Shown here piece by piece: positions 9,437-18,156 of a stretch of DNA of 64,000 nt. The DNA lies in NCBI GenBank assembly GCA_035306065.1, contig DATGOL010000113.1, positions 1-64,000 on the forward strand, in the 5' to 3' direction. The notes under the pieces were generated by a model, which had not been told where the DNA came from, made no database searches, and was given only the letters and a program-made list of their open reading frames with translations. The first letter of the stretch is position 1. Every line of letters starts with the position of its first letter. Source of the stretch: JBBQHX01 sp035306065 (GTDB taxonomy: Bacteria; Gemmatimonadota; Gemmatimonadetes; Gemmatimonadales; Gemmatimonadaceae). Position numbers and translations under genes: made by a program.

Positions 9437-10390
9437 TCAGCGCGGGGGAATGGAGTCTGCGAGGGAAATCGGCACGCGCACCCCGTATCCGGTGGAACGC
9501 GCAAGGCGGCGATAGTACTCGTACGCGGCAGTCGATACCTCCCGCAGCGCAGCACCCGCGTCATTTCCGTCCGCATAGTTCATCATTCCCACCACTATGT
9601 ACGGACGCCCGGGAAGGTTCACGATCCCCCAGGCAGTCTGCACTCCTTCAATGCCTCCCGGCTTCCATGCTACGCGAATGCCGGCCGGTACGCTGGACGG
9701 AATTGCACCGGACTTGGGCAGTTCGAGAATTCTCCGCACGGTGCCGCAATGCTCGCTCGACATGGGCAACCGGCACTCGGCAACGCGCCGCATCAGCTCT
9801 GCCGCATCAGCCGGGCTGGCGATGTTCTCGTTGCCGCGAGCACTGGCGAGCGACTGGATCATCTTTCGCTGCAGCCTGATGGAGCTCACACCCAGCGCGT
9901 CCATCGTGGAATTCACGGCGCCGAAGCCGCCAACGCGGTCAATGAGCATGTTGGTGGCGGTATTGTCAGACAGCACGATCATCAGCACTGCAAGGTCGTG
10001 CAGCGACACGGTGGACTCGCCGTCTCCGAACCACTGCGCAATGCCCGATCCGGCAACCTGATCCGCTCGCGTGATCGGTACACGCTCGTTTGCCGACAGC
10101 CGCCCTTCGCTCACCTGCCGGTACAGCTCGATGAGAATCGGGATCTTGATCGCGCTGCCCTGCGGGAAAATGAGCGAGTCACGCAACCCGATGCTTCGGC
10201 CGGACTTGAGGTCGATCAGCGTGACGCCCAGCACGCCATGCGTGGTGTCTGCAATGTTCCCCAGCCGAGTTCGAAGCTGCTCCTCAAGTATTCGCTCGTG
10301 GGCGTTCTGCGCGTCGGCGCGGTTTGGAAACGCCAGCAGTGGCGCACTCAGAATGAGCAACCAGGCCAGGCGGGATATGAACCGGGGCAT
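9437..10390 (-). CDS. class A beta-lactamase-like serine hydrolase, exported
   Basis: 317 residues with a signal peptide ending near ADA-Q. The penicillin-recognising fold is shown by SxxK (GSAIKIP), SDN (SDNTATN) and a KPGG in place of the usual KTG. The omega-loop ExxLN signature of true class A beta-lactamases is not evident, so activity on beta-lactams should not be assumed. An esterase or peptidoglycan-linked role is equally likely. The ATG at 10390 is the choice; a GTG six bases upstream is also possible. It is probably cotranscribed with the M14 peptidase. Confidence 0.82.
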   Translation of the reverse strand: MPRFISRLAWLLILSAPLLAFPNRADAQNAHERILEEQLRTRLGNIADTTHGVLGVTLIDLKSGRSIGLRDSLIFPQGSAIKIPILIELYRQVSEGRLSANERVPITRADQVAGSGIAQWFGDGESTVSLHDLAVLMIVLSDNTATNMLIDRVGGFGAVNSTMDALGVSSIRLQRKMIQSLASARGNENIASPADAAELMRRVAECRLPMSSEHCGTVRRILELPKSGAIPSSVPAGIRVAWKPGGIEGVQTAWGIVNLPGRPYIVVGMMNYADGNDAGAALREVSTAAYEYYRRLARSTGYGVRVPISLADSIPPR

Positions 10391-10732
10391 CTGCACGTTG
10401 TATCGCTCTGATGGGTGAGAAGGCGGCCGATGCGAAGCTGTTCGTGGATCGCATCCGGCATCACGTTAATCGATTGCCAGGGGTGGTGCCCGACAGGCAG
10501 CCGAGAGCGTGGAGAGGTGTGTGCGGGGGAACGGTTGCCTCGGAACGTCGGGTTCCTCCTGTCCGAAACGCAACCAGTTGGGTACACGGCACTAAGTTGG
10601 AGGGCGTGCCCCCCCGCGGGGTTCAGCCTTCTGCTTTCCAGGCGGTGGCTGGAGGGGTAATACCGTGTTCGACCGTTCAAGGCAGGGAACACCATGCTCC
10701 TCTGCTGCAGGGAACCTCCGCGATAGCACAAC
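10391..10732. other. divergent intergenic region, 342 bases
   Basis: This gap lies between the serine hydrolase (minus) and the MATE exporter (plus). Open frames here are short, overlap each other and lack family resemblance. No tRNA or clear hairpin terminator was found. It presumably holds both promoters; CTAAGTTG near 10588 resembles the recurrent box seen elsewhere, but this is weak. Confidence 0.5.
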
Positions 10733-12193
10733 TTGACTCAGGTCACCAACCCAACTCCCGCAAGTGCTGCTGCAGCCGCCCTTTCGCCACCACCCGGCAA
10801 GGCTGCGCCGCGCTATGATCGCTCGATCGTGGACGGGCACCTGCCATCCGCGGTATGGCGAATTGCGTGGCCCACGATGCTCACGAACATCATTGGAGGT
10901 CTGCAGGGAATCGTTGACCATGTGATGGTGGGCCACATGGTGGGTTACCAGGCGAATGCAGCCATTGGCGTGGCGTGGCAGATCTTCATCGTGATCATCG
11001 TGTTCATGACCTCGCTGGCAACGGGCATGAGCGTGCTGGTGGCTCGCTTCGCCGGCGCGGGAGAGGAGGCCAAGGTGGACAGGACCGTTTATCAGGCGTT
11101 CCTCACGCTGCTGGGTCTGTCACTCATCATCGCCCCGGTTGGCTATTTCATGGCGCCGTCGCTGCTCGAGCTCGTGAATGCTGCGCCCATCGTGAAGGCG
11201 GAGGCGCTGCCGTTCCTTCGGGTGATGTTCCTGTTCAACGCAGGATTGCTCGTGTACTTCATGCTGGGCGGAGCGCTCCGGTCTGCAGGTGATGCGCGAA
11301 CGCCAATGGTGCTGGGGGTCGTGATGACGATCGCGAACATGATTCTGAACGTGATCTTCATCCGCGGACTGGGGCCGATACCGTCGTACGGAACCACCGG
11401 TGCTGCACTCGGGACGGTAATCGCATCGGGACTCCTCGCTGTGTATGCGCTGTATCGCCTCACGACAGGCGGCTGGGTGGTGTCGTTCCCGCGCGGGCAG
11501 GGCTTCGGGCCGGACTGGTCCATTATCCGGGCACTATTCCGCTTCGGACTGCCTACCGGAATCCAGGGAATTGCAATGAACGTGGGCGGAGTTCTCATGC
11601 TCGCGTTCATCGGTTCGCTCGCCCAGAGTGCTGCGGCACAGGCGGCATTCGCTGTGTCATACACCCAGCTGTTCTCGCTGATAACCTGGACGTCCGTGGG
11701 ACTCATGGGTGCAGCCGCTGCGGTGGCGGGGCAGAACCTTGGGGCAGGCAAGCCTGAAAGGGCAGTGGAGGCCGTGCATGTTGCTGCACGATTCGGCTTG
11801 TTCGTAGCCGTAATCGTCGGATCATCCTTCCTGCTGATTCCGGACAGGCTGCTGGCAGTATTCGGCATGGATGACTCCACCACTGTCGAGATTGGCGCTC
11901 AGCTGTTGCGTGTTCTCAGCCTGTCCGGCCTGTTCGTTGCGGTGGCGCTCACCTACACCGGTGGCTTGCAGGGCACAGGAGACACGCGCAGCCCGCTGTA
12001 CATCTCCATTGTGTCCCAGGTGATCGTGCCACTCGGGATCTGCTTCGTTATCCAGCAGTTCGGTACGCTGGATCCCATCGACATCTGGATAGCGATCCTT
12101 CTTGGTCACGCCACACGCTGCCTGTTGAGTGTTTTCCGTTTCAGGCAGGGGAAGTGGCGCGGAATCTCCGTGGACATCGGAGTGCGCGCCTGA
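10733..12193 (+). CDS. MATE family multidrug/metabolite exporter
   Basis: 486-residue inner-membrane antiporter with twelve hydrophobic segments in two six-helix MatE halves. Family features include WPTMLTNIIGGLQGIVDHVMVG in the first half, GGALRSAGDARTPM at the end of helix 6 and GGLQGTGDTRSPLY in the second half. It expels cationic compounds in exchange for Na or H. The apparent start is TTG with no clear ribosome site; an in-frame stop lies just upstream. A GTG about 28 codons inside is an alternative. Confidence 0.9.
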   Translation: MTQVTNPTPASAAAAALSPPPGKAAPRYDRSIVDGHLPSAVWRIAWPTMLTNIIGGLQGIVDHVMVGHMVGYQANAAIGVAWQIFIVIIVFMTSLATGMSVLVARFAGAGEEAKVDRTVYQAFLTLLGLSLIIAPVGYFMAPSLLELVNAAPIVKAEALPFLRVMFLFNAGLLVYFMLGGALRSAGDARTPMVLGVVMTIANMILNVIFIRGLGPIPSYGTTGAALGTVIASGLLAVYALYRLTTGGWVVSFPRGQGFGPDWSIIRALFRFGLPTGIQGIAMNVGGVLMLAFIGSLAQSAAAQAAFAVSYTQLFSLITWTSVGLMGAAAAVAGQNLGAGKPERAVEAVHVAARFGLFVAVIVGSSFLLIPDRLLAVFGMDDSTTVEIGAQLLRVLSLSGLFVAVALTYTGGLQGTGDTRSPLYISIVSQVIVPLGICFVIQQFGTLDPIDIWIAILLGHATRCLLSVFRFRQGKWRGISVDIGVRA

Positions 12194-12323
12194 CGGCTGA
12201 CATGGCTGCACGGGGCGCCAGGCGTGACAGGGAGTAGCGGCACGCTCTTCGCGCGGTCATCTCTGGAACGCGGAGCCTGAGTGCGCGCCCGTGTAAAAAC
12301 GACTATTTGAACAGGAGTTCGAG

Positions 12324-12812
12324 ATGCTCGCGATTACGTCCGCAGCCTTTGCGCAAGGCGAAGAGATTCCGTCACGCCATACCTGCAACGGAGAACAGCT
12401 TTCGCCTCCGCTGGAATGGACCGGTGCCCCGGAAGGAACTCGGAGTTTCGTGCTGATCGTGGACGATCCCGATGCACCGGACCCTGACGCGCCGAAAACG
12501 GTCTGGGTACACTGGCTGCTGTATAACCTGCCACCTGACACTTCGTCGCTGGCCGAGGGGGCGAGTTCTTCCAACCTGCCTGCCGGCGCACTTGAGCTGG
12601 ATAACGACGGCCACACGGTGGGTTACACCGGGCCGTGTCCACCGATTGGCCGCCACAGGTATTACCACCGGATTTACGCCATGGACTCGCTGCTTCCGGA
12701 TCTCGGCAGAAACGCTTCACGAGCAGACCTGGAGGCAGCCATGGATGGTCATGTGCTCGGCATGGCAGAGCTGATGGGCACGTACCCGGCGGGCAGGTCC
12801 GGTGACAGGTAA
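12324..12812 (+). CDS. PEBP / YbhB-YbcL family protein
   Basis: 162-residue phosphatidylethanolamine-binding-protein homologue. The ligand pocket motifs DDPDAPDPDAP...WVHWLLYNLP and GPCPPIGRHRYYHRIYAMD are intact. Bacterial members have no settled function. The ATG follows AGGAG by about six bases. TATTTG at 12304 sits just upstream and may be part of the promoter. Confidence 0.92.
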   Translation: MLAITSAAFAQGEEIPSRHTCNGEQLSPPLEWTGAPEGTRSFVLIVDDPDAPDPDAPKTVWVHWLLYNLPPDTSSLAEGASSSNLPAGALELDNDGHTVGYTGPCPPIGRHRYYHRIYAMDSLLPDLGRNASRADLEAAMDGHVLGMAELMGTYPAGRSGDR

Positions 12813-12840
12813 GGGGTAAGGCATTCCCGGCCTGACGCCA

Positions 12841-12884
12841 CAGGCTCGCGGGCGGCGTCAGGCGGCGTCAGGCTCGCGGGCGGC
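12841..12884 (+). repeat. GC-rich 16-base direct repeat in a convergent gap
   Basis: CAGGCTCGCGGGCGGC occurs at 12841-12856 and again at 12869-12884. It is embedded in a run of GGCGGC(G/A)TC variants that continues to about 12910. The stretch lies between the stops of PEBP and the HhH protein. It may fold on both strands and act as a terminator, or it may be simple expansion. Confidence 0.6.
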
Positions 12885-12930
12885 ATCCTGCGGCATCGGG
12901 TGGCATCGGGTCGCGAGAGGCGGCCTGCCT

Positions 12931-13518
12931 TCAGCGCACGCCCGCCTTGCCGCCAGCCGACGCCCACAGCGCACGCTCCACATCCGCAGGGGTCCAGCTC
13001 TTTCCAAGACTCGAGGCACGCTCCCTCAGCGCCGCCGCGTACTGCGCGTAATAACGGAGCGTGAAGGCCGGCGGCCCAAGCCGGGGCACCTGCGCAGCCA
13101 CGAGATCATCGAGAAACGGATAAAGGTTCGGCGCTGCTGCCGCGACAACGGCGGAGGCAGTGGCAGGCCCTACGCCGCCGAGCCGGGCGAGTATCGAGAT
13201 GGGCGCGGTGGGATCCGGAATCGCTCTCAGCGCCTCACGGCTGGTGTCTTCCACGAGCGCCGGATCGTTCGCCTGCACGAGCAACAGGTTCCGGGCGCGC
13301 CACACGCCTCTCGACATCTTCCACCTCGTTACTCGAACGAGTTCCTCGTGTGTCACGAAAGGCTGTTCGCGTGAGGCAATCGCCTGGGCTAAATCGTTAT
13401 GGTACCAGCGATCCAGCTCCGGAAGCGACGCCACGCCCTGTGCGTCAATAACAGCCTGGTACTCCTTTACTACCCGCCGCCATTCCTTCGTGTCACTGGA
13501 GTTCCATAACCCGGCCAT
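12931..13518 (-). CDS. uncharacterised protein with helix-hairpin-helix-like motif
   Basis: 195-residue cytoplasmic protein. A central helical region (WKMSRGVWRARNLLL) is followed by ILARLGGVGPATASAVVAAA, which is a helix-hairpin-helix of the kind used by DNA glycosylases. PFLDD follows shortly after. Catalytic Lys/Asp of HhH-GPD glycosylases cannot be assigned. Similar uncharacterised proteins occur in bacteria and eukaryotes. The ATG at 13518 overlaps or abuts the globin stop (GGTGAT upstream), so the two genes are cotranscribed. A DNA-related role is an inference from the HhH alone. Confidence 0.72.
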   Translation of the reverse strand: MAGLWNSSDTKEWRRVVKEYQAVIDAQGVASLPELDRWYHNDLAQAIASREQPFVTHEELVRVTRWKMSRGVWRARNLLLVQANDPALVEDTSREALRAIPDPTAPISILARLGGVGPATASAVVAAAAPNLYPFLDDLVAAQVPRLGPPAFTLRYYAQYAAALRERASSLGKSWTPADVERALWASAGGKAGVR

Positions 13519-13522
13519 TCGA

Positions 13523-13921
13523 TCACCCCGCTTCCGGCTGATTGCGCATGTGATCCGCCAGCGCATGCAACTTCTGCTTGAGCATCACTCTCATGTCGCT
13601 CTGCAGATCGTGCTCGTCCAGCGCGCGATCCATGCACCAGAGCCACTCGTCGCGCTCCCGCTTGCCGATGGCGAACGGAAAGTGACGCATGCGAAGTCGA
13701 GGGTGGCCATACTGCTCCATGTACAGCTGCGGCCCGCCAGTCCAGCCGCTCATGAACATGTACAGCTTCCGGCGGGATGACTTCAGGCTCGCAGCGTGAA
13801 GCGCGCGCACGTTGACGGCTTCAGGAGCGGAATCCATGAGGTCATAGAAGCGGTCCACGAGTTTGCGTATGCCCTCGTCACCGCCCAGCAGCTCGAATGG
13901 AGTAGGCGCTGGTGATTCCAT
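13523..13921 (-). CDS. group II truncated haemoglobin
   Basis: 132-residue 2-over-2 globin. The C-terminal half YGHPRLRMRHFPFAIG...RDEWLWCMDRAL is the group II (trHbO) signature, including the conserved Trp. LYMFMSGWTGGPQLY corresponds to helices C to E. It probably handles O2, NO or peroxide. The ATG at 13921 gives the normal family length; a much longer upstream reading lacks similarity. It is divergent from the aquaporin gene and translationally adjacent to the HhH protein. Confidence 0.92.
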   Translation of the reverse strand: MESPAPTPFELLGGDEGIRKLVDRFYDLMDSAPEAVNVRALHAASLKSSRRKLYMFMSGWTGGPQLYMEQYGHPRLRMRHFPFAIGKRERDEWLWCMDRALDEHDLQSDMRVMLKQKLHALADHMRNQPEAG

Positions 13922-14115
13922 CGCGGAAATGTATGACTCCGTGACCGAAGCGAGAAATCGCGCTGGTTCACCTTTGCAGCCGCGGAGCTTAGGGTTGAAT
14001 TCGAACGACCGTCGCTGTGTCGAATGTTTACCCGGCACTTGCGCAGGCCCGGTCGCACGCGATCTTGGCAGGCAGAGCCGGATCCAACCGCTTCGAATCA
14101 CAGGAGAGTGCAACA

Positions 14116-14817
14116 GTGAAAGCGTACGCTGCGGAATTCGTAGGCACGTTCTGGCTGGTATTCGCGGGAATCGGCAGTGCGCTCTTTGCTGCGGCGCTGC
14201 CTGATGTCGGCATCGGCTACCTCGGCGTGAGCTTCGCCTTCGGACTCACGGTGCTCACCATGGCCTTCGCGATCGGGCACATCTCCGGGTGTCACCTTAA
14301 CCCGGCAGTATCCGTTGGGTTGTGGGCGGGCGGGCGCTTTCCGGCCTCTCGCCTGGGCCCCTATATCGTGGCTCAGGTGGCCGGCGCCCTTGTCGCAGCA
14401 GCGCTGCTTTACGTGGTGGCGAGTGGCGGCCCCGGTGGAATCGACGCCTCCGCGGGATTCGCTTCCAACGGCTATGGCGAACACTCGCCGAGTGGCTACT
14501 CCATGATGTCGGTTCTGATCATGGAAGTGGTAATGACGGCGTTCTTTGTGATCGTGATCATGGGAGCCACTGATACCCGGGCTCCGGCGGGCTTCGCGCC
14601 GATTGCCATAGGTCTCGCGCTCACGCTCATCCACCTGGGGCTGATCCCGATTTCCAACTCATCCGTGAACCCGGCTCGAAGCACGGGCACGGCTCTCATC
14701 GCGGGAGGCTGGGCAATTTCCCAGTTATGGATGTTCTGGGTGGCGCCGATCGCGGGTGGGGTGCTCGGAGCAGCGATCTACAGGTTCGTGGGTGAGGGCG
14801 ACGCGAAGGCTGCCTGA
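14116..14817 (+). CDS. aqpZ: aquaporin Z-like water channel
   Basis: 233-residue MIP-family channel with six transmembrane segments and both NPA half-helices (GCHLNPAVS and SSVNPARS). His and Arg of the selectivity filter are in the AqpZ-like positions, so a water channel is more likely than a glycerol facilitator. The GTG at 14116 was chosen because AGGAGAG lies seven bases upstream and the protein then starts KAYAAEFVGTFWLVF, as in the family. Confidence 0.93.
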   Translation: MKAYAAEFVGTFWLVFAGIGSALFAAALPDVGIGYLGVSFAFGLTVLTMAFAIGHISGCHLNPAVSVGLWAGGRFPASRLGPYIVAQVAGALVAAALLYVVASGGPGGIDASAGFASNGYGEHSPSGYSMMSVLIMEVVMTAFFVIVIMGATDTRAPAGFAPIAIGLALTLIHLGLIPISNSSVNPARSTGTALIAGGWAISQLWMFWVAPIAGGVLGAAIYRFVGEGDAKAA

Positions 14818-14968
14818 CAGCGTTTTACCGGCGCCTGACTGGTCAACTGCGGCTACAGGCTCCACATTCCCGATACCTAGAGCGGCGGTTTGCCGTTCGA
14901 CACCACGGTGCACGTCTGGCTTGGTGCGAGGCGGCCGAGAATGACACTTCTATCACTGGAGAGTACTA

Positions 14969-15301
14969 ATGGCGGGATGGTTCGAGATCAGCCGGTCTGC
15001 AAACGGTCAGCATCAGTTCGTTCTCAAGGCAGGAAACAACGAAGTGATACTTCGCAGTGAGCAGTACAAGTCACGCAGCTCGGCGAAGAATGGAATTGCA
15101 TCCGTGCAGAAGAACTCCGGCATGGACAATCGATACGACCGCAAGACTGCGGCAGATGGTCGTATGTATTTCAACCTGAAGGCGGGCAACAACCAGGTAA
15201 TCGGTACCAGCCAGATGTACGCCTCCCCGGCAGGGCGTGATGGCGGTGTGGAGTCCGTAAAGACCAACGGAAGCAGCACCGAAGTCCGCGAGATCAGCTG
15301 A
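14969..15301 (+). CDS. DUF1508 (YegP-like) tandem-domain protein
   Basis: 110-residue protein built of two copies of the DUF1508 unit (WFEISRSANGQHQFVLKAGN and MYFNLKAGNNQVIGTSQMY). Each copy is followed by a conserved serial-repeat segment with V(Q/K)(K/T)N. The small alpha+beta fold has no known biochemical activity. GGAGAG precedes the ATG. A hairpin follows the stop. Confidence 0.9.
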   Translation: MAGWFEISRSANGQHQFVLKAGNNEVILRSEQYKSRSSAKNGIASVQKNSGMDNRYDRKTAADGRMYFNLKAGNNQVIGTSQMYASPAGRDGGVESVKTNGSSTEVREIS

Positions 15302-15310
15302 GTTTTCCAG

Positions 15311-15338
15311 GCGGGCAACTTCGTATGAGGTTGCCCGC
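15311..15338 (+). terminator. hairpin after the DUF1508 gene
   Basis: Nine-base-pair stem (GCGGGCAAC / GTTGCCCGC) with a ten-base loop, ten bases after the stop. There is no T tract, so termination strength is uncertain. Confidence 0.55.
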
Positions 15339-15386
15339 AACTCGTGCAATTGCGATCTGTGCGGTCGCTCATCCCCATTCATAATA

Positions 15387-16022
15387 ATGTCACTTACCAA
15401 CACGTCAGGCGGGCGCGCTCGCCCCGTGCTGCTTCTTTCAGCACTCTTCGTTGTCGCATGCGGCGCTCCGGAAGAATCCGAAGCAGATGCTGGTGAATCA
15501 GTTGCAGTTGCGTCGACTCACGAGCAGTTCTGGCAGGCGCTGAACGTTCATTGCGGGCAGGCGTTCGGTGGAACGCTTGCGGCAGGGAACCAGGGTGACA
15601 CGTCCTCGTTTGGAGGGCAGCCAATCGTTATGCATGTGCGCGAGTGCTCGGCCGATACTGTGAAGGTTCCGTTGCACGTAGGTGACGACCGCTCGCGCAC
15701 GTGGGTATTCACGAAGACCGAGGATGGACTGCGGCTGAAGCACGATCACCGCCATGAAGACGGTACTGAAGACAGCACCACCCAGTACGGTGGAGACACC
15801 CGTGATGCGGGCAGTGCAGACCGACAGGAGTTCTATGCAGACGAGTTCACAGCCTCGCTGATTCCCGCGGCGAGTACCAATGTGTGGACCGTGGAGATCG
15901 TGCCGGGCGAGCGGTTCGCTTATGCGCTGCGACGTGAAGGAACTGACCGAACCTTTCGTGTGGAGTTCAACCTGACCGAGCCTGTGCCTGCGCCTCCTGC
16001 GCCGTGGGGCTTCGAGAACTGA
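15387..16022 (+). CDS. putative lipoprotein of unknown function
   Basis: 211-residue protein with an N-terminal hydrophobic helix and a lipobox ending VVACG, so it is probably lipid-anchored. The mature part contains GGQPIVMHVRECSADTV, a His/Asp-rich loop (KHDHRHEDG) and a C-terminal Pro-rich end (EPVPAPPAPWGFEN). It belongs to no family I recognise. Similar proteins may act as secreted stress or envelope factors, but nothing here demonstrates that. Confidence 0.75.
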   Translation: MSLTNTSGGRARPVLLLSALFVVACGAPEESEADAGESVAVASTHEQFWQALNVHCGQAFGGTLAAGNQGDTSSFGGQPIVMHVRECSADTVKVPLHVGDDRSRTWVFTKTEDGLRLKHDHRHEDGTEDSTTQYGGDTRDAGSADRQEFYADEFTASLIPAASTNVWTVEIVPGERFAYALRREGTDRTFRVEFNLTEPVPAPPAPWGFEN

Positions 16023-16174
16023 GCGGGGCGCTGCCTGCCAACTGTGCGGCCACTGCTCTCACGGCTGTGCATTCGGATGGATCTCGAGCTCGGCGGCGTC
16101 CGTTGCCGCCGAGCTGGCCGGAACGAAAAGTGCAATCGCGAAGCGCACATTCAGCCGAACGGAGACCCGTGCAA

Positions 16175-16666
16175 ATGACGGAACCTGCAATTCCGCTCAA
16201 GGAGTTTGACGAGGAGATGGCTGGCACGCGGCGTACCCTGGAGCGAGTTCCGGAGGATCGCGGCGATTGGAAGCCTCATGAGAAGTCCTTCCCGCTTGGC
16301 CACCTGGCTCAACTGGTGGCCACGATGCCTGGCTGGTTTGCCCCCTCGCTGCACGAGCCTTACATAGACATTGCTGCAGGCAGCGGATACAGCATGCAGT
16401 CTACGGCAACACTACTGGGGATATTCGACGAGGGAGTGCGCTCCGCGCGTGAGGCACTGGAGACGGTAACGGGAAACGCGCTGCAGGAGCCCTGGTCCCT
16501 GAAGCGTGGGGAGATGGTGCTCTTTACGTCACCGCGAGGTGAGGTGGTGCGGAACCATCTGAGTCACCTGGTGCACCATCGTGCGCAACTCACGGTGTAC
16601 TTGCGGTTGCTGGATGTGCCTGTGCCGGCGCTGTACGGGCCTAGTGCGGATGAGCGAGTGTTCTGA
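16175..16666 (+). CDS. DinB-family protein
   Basis: 163-residue four-helix DinB/YfiT-type protein. The metal-binding His positions are the one in FPLGHLAQL and the pair in NHLSHLVHHRAQL, and the C-terminal LRLLDVPVPALYGPSADE is typical. The superfamily includes thiol transferases and damage-induced proteins; the substrate is unknown. The ATG at 16175 has GGAG ten bases upstream and gives the usual length. Confidence 0.9.
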   Translation: MTEPAIPLKEFDEEMAGTRRTLERVPEDRGDWKPHEKSFPLGHLAQLVATMPGWFAPSLHEPYIDIAAGSGYSMQSTATLLGIFDEGVRSAREALETVTGNALQEPWSLKRGEMVLFTSPRGEVVRNHLSHLVHHRAQLTVYLRLLDVPVPALYGPSADERVF

Positions 16667-16802
16667 CGGGTGAGCGGCTCGAAGTACAGCGTTGTTTGAT
16701 TTGTGCGAGGCTGCGCGTTGGCGGAGAGTTCCCAGTCGCTCACATCTCGTTCCGCACCGGCCTCGCACCAGCAGGCCTGTCACGCCACGCGCAAACCCTC
16801 CT

Positions 16803-17573
16803 TCAGTGCCCTCCCGCCGGACGATCATCCGGCGGCACAAAGTTGGACAGGAACACCCGCTCCTGGGGCGTGAGCGAACCCACCCCGGACGCACTGATCT
16901 TGTCCAGTATCCGGTCCAGCTCATCGCGATTCACTTCGTGAACCTTGTCCCGGTCTATCTGCTTCCAGTTCGCCACACGCCTGTCAACCGTCGGGGGCGC
17001 CTTCTCCAGCTTCTTCCGGAACTGGTGCCGCCCACGCTCCATCCAGCGCAGATACAGGTAAGCTCCCACGTATCCACCCAGGTGCGCGAAGTGCGCAGTA
17101 CCGTCCGTACTTCCGGTGAAGCCACCGAACAGCGCCAGTGCCGTAGTCAGGATCACCAGCACCCGTGCCGGAATGGGCAGTATGCCCCAGATGAGAATCG
17201 TCTCGTTCGGCCAGTGGTACGCAAACGCCAGCATCACGCCGAATACTCCCGCCGACGCACCCACAATCATTGCCGTGGGCGAGAAGAACAACGACAGCAG
17301 CGCTCCCGAAACGCCGCTCAGGAAGTACAGCCACGTGAATCTTCTCGAACCGATGCGCGCCTCCACACGCGGCCCGAAAAAGAACAGCGTGAGCATGTTG
17401 AAGGCTACGTGCATCAGGCCGCCGTGCAGAAACATGTATGTGATCACGGTCCACGGCCTGCGCAGCACCAGACCCGGCACGAACACGAACAGGTATTCCA
17501 CGATCGGCATCGTCTGCTGTATGAAGAAGACGATGACATTTGCGATGAGCAGGGCACGAACTACTGGTGTCAC
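16803..17573 (-). CDS. rhomboid-family intramembrane serine protease
   Basis: 256-residue membrane protein with six hydrophobic segments. The catalytic Ser lies in IVGASAGVFG and the catalytic His in AHFAHLGGYVGA; HGGLMHVAFNM carries the conserved loop residues. A hydrophilic C-terminal tail (about 75 residues, with LTPQERVFLSNF) follows the membrane core. The GTG at 17573 is preferred because GGAGAA lies nine bases upstream and the protein then begins TPVVRALLIAN, just before helix 1. Confidence 0.92.
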   Translation of the reverse strand: MTPVVRALLIANVIVFFIQQTMPIVEYLFVFVPGLVLRRPWTVITYMFLHGGLMHVAFNMLTLFFFGPRVEARIGSRRFTWLYFLSGVSGALLSLFFSPTAMIVGASAGVFGVMLAFAYHWPNETILIWGILPIPARVLVILTTALALFGGFTGSTDGTAHFAHLGGYVGAYLYLRWMERGRHQFRKKLEKAPPTVDRRVANWKQIDRDKVHEVNRDELDRILDKISASGVGSLTPQERVFLSNFVPPDDRPAGGH

Positions 17574-17763
17574 CTGGTTATTCTCCAGCTCGATGGTGGC
17601 AGTTGGTTGAAACGAAGTTAGCGGTCGTGCACATGCCGCACATACACTACTGCTGCCGCGCTCCAATGTGGGGGAATCGCTTCAACCGTAGAGCGGGCGC
17701 CCTTCCACCAACGACTGCATCGCTCTCGCGTCCCCTTTCCGGCAGGCCTCTACCTCTCCATCC

Positions 17764-18129
17764 ATGCCTCCTCGGCCCATCACCCGGCTCAGAAAGCTCT
17801 GCCTCGCCCTTCCGGAAGCCCACGAGGTGGAAGCATGGGGCGAACCCACATTCCGGGTTCGCAACAAGATGTTCGCCACATTTGCGGCAGCGTCCAACCA
17901 CCACGGCGGTGGCCGCAACGCAGTGTGGCTGAAGGCGGAGCGTGAGAATCAGGATTTCATGGTGCGCGCTGCGCCGGACCGCTACTTCGTTCCACCGTAT
18001 GTGGGCAAGGCCGGCTGGGTGGGCGTGGTGCTGGACGGCGAAACCGACTGGAAGCAGCTGAAAGATCTGCTTCGCGATGCGTACAGCCTTGTGGCGCCCA
18101 GGCGACTGCTGGCACTGCTGGAGAGGTAG
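17764..18129 (+). CDS. MmcQ/YjbR family protein
   Basis: 121-residue protein. The family pattern is RKLCLALPEAHEVEAWGEPTFRV, then FATF, then the VPPYVGKAGWVGV loop and the C-terminal DLLRDAYSLVAPRRL. The fold resembles a DNA-binding double-wing, although no DNA role has been shown for most members. It is divergent from the rhomboid gene. Confidence 0.9.
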   Translation: MPPRPITRLRKLCLALPEAHEVEAWGEPTFRVRNKMFATFAAASNHHGGGRNAVWLKAERENQDFMVRAAPDRYFVPPYVGKAGWVGVVLDGETDWKQLKDLLRDAYSLVAPRRLLALLER

Positions 18130-18156
18130 CCGGCGGGGCGGTTAACTTGCGCCGCC

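Noticed and set aside
12820..12930. CRISPR-like direct repeats
   Set aside because: The units are short, GC-rich and irregular, without spacers of constant length or cas genes; best seen as local expansion.
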